This document shows, one piece after another, positions 55,696 to 64,000 of a stretch of 64,000 bases of DNA. Within the stretch, counting starts at the first letter, position 1; the number at the start of each line of letters is the position of its first letter. Below the pieces are notes generated by a model. It searched no databases and had not been told where the DNA came from. It saw nothing but the letters and a program-made list of their open reading frames with translations. The stretch is from Leptasterias polaris (Eukaryota > Echinodermata > Asteroidea > Forcipulatida > Asteriidae): positions 1,550,001 through 1,614,000 of the forward strand of contig JAZGTN010000006.1 in assembly GCA_037783415.1 (NCBI GenBank). The letters are read 5' to 3'. The translations under genes and the position numbers were made by a program.

Positions 55696-56190
55696 GGTAC
55701 GTGTCAACAGTAGAGCGCCCCACCGATGTGACTGGCTTATTGGAATCAGCACAACATTTTCAAATGAGTTAAAAAAATAAAAATAAAAAAAATAAAAATC
55801 TCAAACGATTCGAGGCTTAAACAACAATATCATGGGCTGGTTTCTTTATATATGTTTCTGGATTGCATGTTATAACGAAAGTGACGGGTCCAGGGTTCAA
55901 TTCCCACTCATGTCTCGAGTGGATTTACAAATTCCACTGGCACTTCACCTCATTCCAGTTGCATCTTTAGTGATAATGAGAGAATAAGCAATTGTGTGTG
56001 GTGTATTTATTTTGGAGGTGACGTATACGGAGTGTTTGGGTGATTCAAATTACAAAAAAAATATATAAATGAGGGCGCTATTCTGGGTGTGATGTCACAG
56101 GCAGAATTTAGTGAACAGTCCTCGATGCCTATAAACACAGTGATTCATATTCAGGTTCACAGCCTGGTGAGGGTTGCACAACGTGTGTAT

Positions 56191-56597
56191 TTAAAGGGTA
56201 TGTAAGACTCTGTATACGTTTGGTAATGACTCTGAAAATTAATGGCAATAACAACTTACTTGGTAAGAAGTACAGCAGCTTTGGATACTATAATGCATTT
56301 TGAGAAACTTTTTACTTCGAAGTACTGCGGTTATGGAAAAATATATTACTTTATATCCCCACAAATTTGAATCTGAGAAGCGTTACGGCCATAACGCTTC
56401 TCAGATTGTGTATTCCTCTATAGGGAATATTCTTCCTGCGTGGAAATATTCGCTCCGGTTTTTCGGTGATATCTCAAAAACGCGACCACCTTTTGAAGTG
56501 AAATTTTCACAGGTTAGTTTAATTGTATATACCTACATTAATATAGCATTAAGACAATCAGTAGGCTCCAATTACCAAACGTATACAGCACCTTTAA
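56191..56597 (+). mobile_element. TTAA-bounded MITE, family A-like, copy 3
   Basis: TTAAAGGGTATGTAAGACTC at left, CGTATACAGCACCTTTAA at right; both ends also share GTATACGTTTGGTAAT in inverted form. Hairpin with 16-bp perfect arms at 56370-56407. Confidence 0.88.
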
Positions 56598-58965
56598 GAT
56601 TGCCGCTCTTTTTTGAAGGAACGTAATGAAATAAAAATGCAAGGTCGTGTGCGAGGAGTGGAAGGCGCGAGGGACAGCCTACAGTGAGTTTTACAGGTCA
56701 CTTTAATTTATAGGCTAAAATGATCTGATGATTAACAAAATTAATATATATTATATGAAAATATTGTTGAAGTCTTTTTTCTGTAATTTCTAGCATGAGG
56801 CTTATGCATCGAATACTGCACACACAGTAACTGCAAAGCACTTAACCTATATTTCCCAAATGTCCTCCCATTCTTCGATTGAGGTAAATGCAGTATTCTC
56901 CCTGACCCAAATTTCTCATTGGAATTCATTGGAAGTTATTTGCGATCGTCTTGAATGTATTTCAATACCAAAAAAGACATACGACATGACAATGTTTACA
57001 TTGGTCGATGCTAACAACGTAGTGTTTGCGTATACTCCGGTATGCCATAATTGGCTGACCTGAAGAAAAGGCAAAGTTTTTCTTGTTCGCATCATCCTGC
57101 GGATTTGGATGTTAAGACCCATTTTAAAAGACTGTCATTAGTTACAATTTCCTGCCATATTTCATTTTAAAATATACATATTAAATCCAGAAAATTATGT
57201 TTGCTAAGTTATTCTAAGAACTGAACATATACACCCCCGAGAAACACATCCACTGGAAGTTAGTTTTGGGTCTTGATTTTGTCGAAAACAATTATCCGAC
57301 GAGTCAAAAGAGAACGGAAACATCAGCGAGTTATGAAATGTGGTTTATTACTTGAAGTTATCAAATCGTGATGATTCGACGTCAATGAGAGATTTGATTT
57401 CACCATTGAAGTGAGGTTGTACACTGACTGTCTTTGTTTAAAAAAATTGTCAATGTGCGAAGATATTTTTCTGTCTCGGTTTATCTTTTTTTTTTAACCA
57501 CCACAACCCAAAGATTTCAATTCAACGTAATAATCCCATGTGATTTTTAAACAGTTTCGTATAAATTATACACAATCAATTCTAATATTCTCCAGATGGC
57601 CTCAAAGCAACATTCCTGAATTCAATACGTTAAATCTCCTTGACCCCCTTTTCTGTCCTTCGGCAATGTGTGTATCTATAATAAACAAAGGAACAAAGAG
57701 GAAAGCTACGAAAGACGCTTGCCAAAAACTGGAGCCCTGGCGATGGCGTCCACGTTTTTACTGCTCTGAGATTTCTAATCACGTCATCTTTCTCTCTCCC
57801 GAGATTGCCCCCCCCCCCCTCCTCCACTGTGTCTTTTCCCTCATCATTCTTTGGCCTGTGAAGCACTTGACGGAGGACAAGGGGGGAAACGGGGATAAGA
57901 TGTGACACCATATTAACTGAAACTCGACCTGTGAGGACACCCCGAGCGCGATTCCGCATTGTGAAGTAAACCGACGGGCACTAGCGGATTAAATATCCCC
58001 TTCATTTGGGCGATAACACGGAGTTCGTCACCTCACTTCGTGTGAAAATGTTTGTTTCTAAAGAGTTGCTGCGCCGTGACATACTCGTTATCTTTCTCAT
58101 TTTGGTGCCTCGGTTCTTGCTCGGTTCTTGCTCGTTGTATACATTATTGTAAGAGTTGATCATAGAAACAAACCGGTGAAGTAGCTTCTCATTATAGGAC
58201 CGTCATGCCGGTGGGATCATGAATAATCAAGGCAGTTTTGTGCAGGGACGCGCCTGTCTATTTCAAGACACACAAGAAGATAAGTCAATTTTATAGGACT
58301 CAATACACATCGCTTACGTCAGCAGGTTTTTTTTTCAAGGTAGCATTCTGATGGGTGAATACAAAATATCTCCCAGGTTTTTTGCGGTTATAACAGCATT
58401 GCAGTGAATAACAACAACAGTTGAAAGGGAGGGGATGAGGTTGTGGGAAGGGCGAAGGGGAAAGAGGGAGCGAAGGAGGCAAACTGAAAGAAAGAAAGGG
58501 ACACAAAAATAAGGACTCTCGACACCGGTAGCGCTATGGGGGTGATCTGAGTTAGAAACTCAAGAGCAGACGTTGGCAGACTGAAAAGTGGAATTAAATT
58601 ATGAATTGAAACGGCAATTCATTTTGAAAACTAACGCAATCAATCAATACCAAGTGGATGGGGTTTTATTTTTATATTTGCCCAATAAAATAGTACTTCT
58701 ATATCTACAAAACAATTTTCACCCGCCGTTGTCTCGAGGGAAATCTATTTTTCCATCCAACAGAAGGGCTTATGACACAGTTTTGTTTGAGGTAAAGTAC
58801 CAATAATATCTTCGGACAGATTAGATCAATACTGTGTTTACAGTCTGCTGGCCCACACAGCCCTTGTACAAACAGCAGCAAAATAGGGCAAATAATTATT
58901 ATCTGGTGTCAGTTAGACCATTATTTTTACGGACGTGCACAGAGGAAAGGTTTCCCACTTTCTGC

Positions 58966-59236
58966 CTACACTCTAAAAACTCTCTGGTCAGAATTGACCC
59001 GGGTTCCATGTCACTGGGGGCCTGACCCATTTCCGGGTCAGACCTGACCCATTTCCGGGTCAGGCTGACCCGGAAAGCGGTTACAAAATGGGATTTTTAA
59101 CTCTGATTTTGCGTAATGTCGACCTTTCTCTGTGTCATTTTGACACAGTTTCCGGGTCATACTGACCCGGAAATGTGTCAAGCCCCACCAGACCAGTATC
59201 TGGGCAAATTCTGACCCAGAAGTTTTTAAAGCATAC
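58966..59236. mobile_element. GGGTCA-rich MITE, copy 2
   Basis: Left TACACTCTAAAAACTCTCTG. Contains TGACCCATTTCCGGGTCA twice in the first half and GGGTCATACTGACCC in the second. The right end abuts the repeat at 59237. Confidence 0.85.
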
Positions 59237-59430
59237 CAGCCTGGCTTCTTGTGGATGATACCCATGTCTACATTCTTACAGACTGTGAAGGGGGTAAACC
59301 TGTTTCAGCCCCAGGAGTAGGAGGCAACGCGCCCGTGGTGGCAGTTGATTTGGGTCAATAGTCCAAATCAATTAAATGAAGCCCTCACCTTAAAGTAGCC
59401 GTCCGTGGCCTTGTGATGTTAGGCGATCTA
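59237..59430 (+). repeat. Interspersed repeat, copy of 43.6 kb
   Basis: Contains GATGATACCCATGTCTACAT and CCAGGAGTAGGAGGCAAC, reverse complements of words in 43555-43745. Confidence 0.75.
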
Positions 59431-59642
59431 TAAAAAAAAAAACAAGTAAAACAAGTATTAAGGATGTATTATAAAGCATTTTTCAAGGAGAACTGCTTGT
59501 TTCTATATGAACAATGAGCTCATCGCGAAGTACCGGTATAATTATTGTGTTTACCATCCATAACGGGGTCATTAAAAAAATGTTGCAATTAGGCCTCTGT
59601 AACGCTTTTTGTAATTACTCTCAACAACTTAATGACCATAAA

Positions 59643-59825
59643 GATTGGCTGCATATTGCGCAACTTGCAAACCTTGTAAACCATTACGTGGTGTTATGTA
59701 AATGAATAGGTCTCATACTTCAACACGTGGCTCCTCATACCTTTTAGGAAAAATACTGACCGCTTTGAGACGCCCATCGGGTGTGATAAAGTGCTATTAT
59801 AACATAAGAATTGTTTATTATTATT
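59643..59825 (+). repeat. tRNA-derived SINE, 3' half
   Basis: Starts GATTGGCTGCATATTGCGC and ends (ATT)n; matches the last 180 bp of the 29.89-kb SINE. 5'-truncated. Confidence 0.85.
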
Positions 59826-59839
59826 ATTCTGATTATATA

Positions 59840-60174
59840 ATCTACTTGGTAAAGAGCACTTGAGAGCTGTTGATATTATAAAACATTGTTATATACAAAC
59901 GACCCACTTGAAGTAATGTAGTTTCATAGAAAGAGATAAGTTTTCACTCAGAATTTGAATCTGAGAAAGGCTTCAGGCATGAAGCCATTTTCGGGCATCT
60001 GAAAGCACACATTTCTATATGCAACAAGGGAGTTCTTTAACATTATGTTTTATTACTTTCTTCGATGACCAATTGAGCCCAAATTTTCACCAGGTTTGTT
60101 ATCTTATACACACTAAGAACACCAAGTGAGGATATTTGTCTTTGAAAATAACCAAAAGTATACCGTGCCTTTAA
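59840..60174 (+). mobile_element. TTAA-bounded MITE, family A, copy 4 (left end lost)
   Basis: Right end ACCGTGCCTTTAA. Interior matches the 10.46-kb copy. The hairpin at 59961-59993 is decayed: CTGAGAAAGGCTTCA remains on the left but the right arm has mismatches. Confidence 0.85.
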
Positions 60175-61315
60175 GTTTAGTACACAATAAACACATTCCG
60201 AAGAGTCAAACGAGAATTATCATTGCACTCGAACATAGGACTCATTAGTTTCAGTCGTCTGAGACAATGAAAGTTTGGAAGTTATAATTCCAACCAAGCA
60301 GACAGCCAGTGGATTTTAATCCGAAGTACTTAAAAACAAAATTGAACTTCTTTATCCCCGATGCAATAAGTTACTTTATTTACAAAGAAAATTAATGTAA
60401 CAAATAAAGGGATGTCAGAAATGAAGCCATTGTTTGATTCTTCCACACAGAAAATGTTCTTATGATCTCTTTTATCACATATGAAATTCGGAATATTATA
60501 TAGTTGAGGAGAAAATTCACAGCCAGACGTCAGCAACTCATATTAATCAAAAGAACAATTCTCCTCTAATGGTGTCCTTGTGAAACACTCAAAACATTCG
60601 CGTCGGCCGATTCTTGTTTTAATTTTTAGAAAAGTCATATAGTGTCGTGCATTGAGGCACTGCCTGCTCAACACTCAACGCAATCTAAACAATAGTTGTT
60701 AATTGTCTTCTAGCGATAAATGCATTTCTAACCATGCAGAAAGGCAGATTGTTTTATAGGCCTATATTTGACCTATGAGTGGCAGCGCCTACTTGCAGCG
60801 AGTATCGTTCTTACTATTCATGTAGGGGTTTAGTTTACTACCCATCAATATCCATCATACATCATCGAAAAGACTGAAAAGAATCTATCTATCAGAGCTC
60901 GATTCCACCTCTCTCCTTCTCTCTCCTCTCTCTCATAAACACGCACAAAAGCAGACAATTTCCAACCATAACATATTCAGAAGGAACCAACCACCTCACC
61001 CTGCGTAAATGTTGATTCAGGTGCCGCTGTACAATGCTATTTAGATAACCCGCATCTCCCGCCAAATTATGCATCTAGCAAACGAGATCAGAACTGAGAA
61101 AATAGAATTAGCTGTTGCAAACTGCTTACCAACTAAAAGGACCTATGGTATAAATGCAGAAACATAGTTCATGGCCTGACGTTCAGACTCTAGTAGATCA
61201 GTCTTTCTCTGGGGCTAAAAACTGGTTTGAATGTTAAACGCTGAAATATGTCCCTTACCCAAGGCCAGAACAACTAAACTCTAAAATTACGGTGAATACA
61301 ATTTAGGAGACCTTC

Positions 61316-61412
61316 ATGGTCAGGTACGTGAGACTGATGCTGTCATTATTGGCTACAGGCCTAATGTGTGTCTATTTTTACATAAAAAAACAAAACCAAA
61401 GCCCATATTCAG
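61316..61412 (+). CDS. Candidate first coding exon, type II membrane protein
   Basis: ATG opens a short basic N-terminus (MVRYVR) followed by a hydrophobic segment LMLSLLATGLMCVYFYI and then KKQNQSPYSG. A strong donor, TCAG|GTAAGTAC, follows in phase 1. This layout, a short cytosolic tail, one anchor helix and a stem cut by an intron, is common in Golgi glycosyltransferases and sulfotransferases. No downstream exon was found before the window ends, so the call is an inference. Confidence 0.35.
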
Positions 61413-61662
61413 GTAAGTACATATTAATGCTAATTGTGCATTGTTTTTTAATCAATGCATATAAACTTAATAAAGACGATACGCATAAAATCAGTTTGGC
61501 AGATGTTTGGATATAGTCATAGGGCCTACATCAGATGAACTCCAGAGGCCATTATGGTGTGGTAACCGTACGTTTATCTGTATGTTGCTGTCGCACATTC
61601 CAACAACAGAAAAATGAAAACCAAAGCTCATATTCAGATACTGATTGTGCACTGTTTTTTAT

Positions 61663-62025
61663 TTAAAGGTATTATACAGGATTGACAGAGCTGACAAAAT
61701 AATCACAGACAGTGTTCATGTTTTGTGTAATTAACCACATACATGAAATAACAAACCTGTGAAAATTTGAGCTCAATTGGTCATCGAGGTCACGAGAAAA
61801 TAGTGAAAAGAGACCTTATGTGTTTTCTGTTTTTCAAACATCGAGTTTATTATCGCGCGCGATAAAAACTATTGTTTTACTCATTTCTCAGAAACGATAG
61901 CATTTTAGGCAGAAATATTTTAAGGAACCCTTTCTACCATTACTTACTTTAAATCATGTAAGTTATGTGTGAATCTGTGAACATTTGTGTTTTTCGATCT
62001 TACCAATAGTGTACAGGGCCTTTAA
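61663..62025 (-). mobile_element. TTAA-bounded MITE, family B, complete copy
   Basis: TTAAAGGTATTATACAGG at left, GTGTACAGGGCCTTTAA at right; palindrome TTATCGCGCGCGATAA at 61850-61865. The most complete copy of family B in the window. Confidence 0.92.
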
Positions 62026-63256
62026 TGCATATCAATATTTACCAAAAGTGTATATACGCATCAAATCAGTTATCTATTTCGGAATATGTTTGAATAAAAG
62101 TAGTAATACATTTGATGAAATCCATAAACCGTATAATGTGGCTACCGTTATATGTTTAGCCGTATTTTACATAATTTATTAATCTACCATGTTGATGTAG
62201 TGTTTACAATAAATCCGCGTAAAAGCACACTGAATGTAACATTTTAACATCTTTTACGTTGGATTTTACAGTTCATATTCATACATGAAAATACAGGGAA
62301 CAAATTGTATTATTTTCTTACTATAACTCTGTTTTTCATCTTGAAGCGCATAGAGACTTCTCTGTGAATGTGATATATGCGCTGTGCAAGAATGGTTCAT
62401 TATTATTAGTAAGTTGCAGCTTTCAGTCACTGGCCAAAGGAAAAAATTACAAATTAAAATAAAAACCAACTTCAATTTAGTTTTTAAAATAAATTAAAAA
62501 GAAAATACAAACAAAATAATATATACCCCCGACCCCGCCATTTGACGTGTAGTGCCGCCATAGTTGCGCGAAACATGGTGCGTGTCACACCTCATAATTT
62601 TACAAATCGATGTTTAAATCTTAAGACGTCAATTGTAGTAATTAAAATTTAACAACGCTTAAATTTCGGGGGGAAAAATCAAAGGTAAGGGACATCGGTT
62701 TCCTTGGGTGTCAGGGAAAATAAAAGTTGTGCACTCTCTCCCTCTGCGAGCCATAAGTCTTCCATTCCATAATGCCATTACTATAGTTCCATAAATAAAA
62801 GTTTTAACAGTTGAAGAATCAGAATTTGTTCATGAAATATTGAAACACCATTAAAAAATGTCACAGTTGGCCTTCATTTAAATAAAAGTATATACCCCGG
62901 TGCATTTAGAATTTAGGACCTTGAACATAGATTGAACCCGAGTGTTCATCGAAAAGAAGGCCAATGAATATAACAATATAAATTTACATTTATTGTGGAC
63001 ACAACATCTTCAGTGCAGTAAAATAAAATCCATAACTTCATTATTAAGCTATAGGCTGACAGATAGAGGAAAAGATATTCCCAGCGCGCGCCAATAATCT
63101 GATCGGTGAAAATTATGATAATTGCATTAGACTAGACCTCTCTCAAATAAAGTATGCATGCAGAAGACCAATTGTATAAACGGAAGGAGAAAAGTCCCTA
63201 CGAACCACATCTTAAATGGACGTAAATTGATGTGTAAGGACTGCTGTATACTATAT
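62026..63256. other. Unannotated AT-rich stretch
   Basis: No exon, RNA gene or recognised repeat seen. Small ORFs here are AT-rich and featureless. Confidence 0.5.
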
Positions 63257-63465
63257 ACACTCTAAACATCTCCCGGTCAGAATTGACCTGGGTCCGGCCT
63301 GACCCATTTCTTGGTCGGGGTGACGCGAAATATGTGTCAAGATGACCCAGAAATGGGTCCAAATGACGGAGAATCCGGGTTAAAATCCCATTTTCAAACC
63401 ATTTTCCGGGTCGGCATGACCCGGAAATGGGTCAGGGCCCCTGAGACCCGGAATCTTGGTAATGT
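63257..63465. mobile_element. GGGTCA-rich MITE, copy 3
   Basis: Left TACACTCTAAACATCTCCCG, interior TGACCCAGAAATGGGTC and GGGTCGGCATGACCCGG. The right end is unclear. Confidence 0.8.
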
Positions 63466-64000
63466 GGCGGGCTATGGGGATAAGACGCTCATTCAAAATG
63501 GCGTCACTGGTGTGAAGTTTTGTTCATTTTGTGGACTTGGTTACAGCCCAGGTTTACCCGACACCAGACTAAGAGCAATGTCGCCAACGACCTTAAAACA
63601 AACCTTGTGGTAGGCAGGTTGAAGGAACAGAGTCTTCTTTGGAACCGACAATTTAGTTGGCGTTCTTTTTTAAGTGTTGTCGGTAGCAAGGCTTGTTAGA
63701 AACGAGACTTTGTCAAATTTGGAAAAGATATCAAACTGGACGCGAACATTTTTCCGGAAATCCAACATGATTTAGTGCAAGGTGGCCAATGGGCTCGCTT
63801 GCAGCGAGATGTGTGTCTAGAAAGTTAGAACTATTCGAAGCTCACTTGGGAATAATTCTCTAGATGAAAATGATTTGCCTATTTTGCGTCTGCTGGAACT
63901 GGGGCAAGAGAAAAAAACAAAACTAGCTTGAACTACTATCAACAGACAAAATTAAGCCGGGCAAAAGGAACGGAGTTTGTATCAAGAAACATGCCTTGCA

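Larger units (their letters stand above)
57490..61315. other. Repeat-rich stretch without a recognised gene
   Basis: Includes a poly-C run near 57808, a purine-rich tract (58425-58505) and the named repeats between 58.97 and 60.17 kb. ORFs such as 57540-57905 lack domain signs. Confidence 0.5.

Noticed and set aside
57540..57959. Overlapping 121- and 109-residue ORFs on both strands
   Set aside because: They cross a poly-C run and lack any recognised motif or consistent codon pattern.

Overview
This is eukaryotic, intron-rich, AT-leaning animal DNA dense in short transposon copies. Compact exons sit in kilobase-scale introns, with tRNA-derived SINEs of a kind seen in marine invertebrates, many MITE families, CR1/L2-like LINE pieces, poly-G/C runs and microsatellites. 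Protein similarity recalled from memory places it among the Metazoa. A marine deuterostome, most likely an echinoderm, is my best guess, but the sequence alone does not name a species.

Two protein-coding loci are firm. At the left edge, on the + strand, lie the last two coding exons of a Ras-superfamily small GTPase of the RASL11/RERG type (105-181 and 1153-1587); its 5' part is outside the window. On the - strand, 39975 down to 10126 holds a complete Transportin-3 (TNPO3) gene. I could join 21 coding exons in a consistent reading frame: 2,790 nt, 929 residues, ending in the family C-terminus [13 protein letters not shown]3 is the importin-beta-family receptor that carries SR-rich splicing factors into the nucleus. 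The two genes converge, separated by 8.5 kb that probably includes the TNPO3 3' UTR.

The TNPO3 introns are a transposon museum. They hold SINEs of three types, an 882-bp piggyBac-like element with TTAA target duplication inside a LINE 3' end, a CRE-containing MITE ending 22 bp from the exon 15 acceptor, a 34-bp minisatellite next to exon 19, a 64-bp tandem array, and two direct copies of a 300-bp repeat bracketing exon 4. A 5'-truncated, frameshifted LINE sits just upstream of the TNPO3 start (40.2-42.15 kb).

From 42 kb to 64 kb I find no intact multi-exon gene. It holds MITEs (TTAA-bounded palindromic families, a GGGTCA-rich family, an ACAAGTCGTTAA family), degenerate 22-bp repeats, a broken coding remnant at 48.5 kb, and one plausible first exon of a type II membrane protein at 61.3 kb. 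No CRISPR array, operon or clearly new protein system is present. The most unusual signal is structural: several MITE copies carry central palindromes whose arms differ between copies yet stay self-complementary within each copy.
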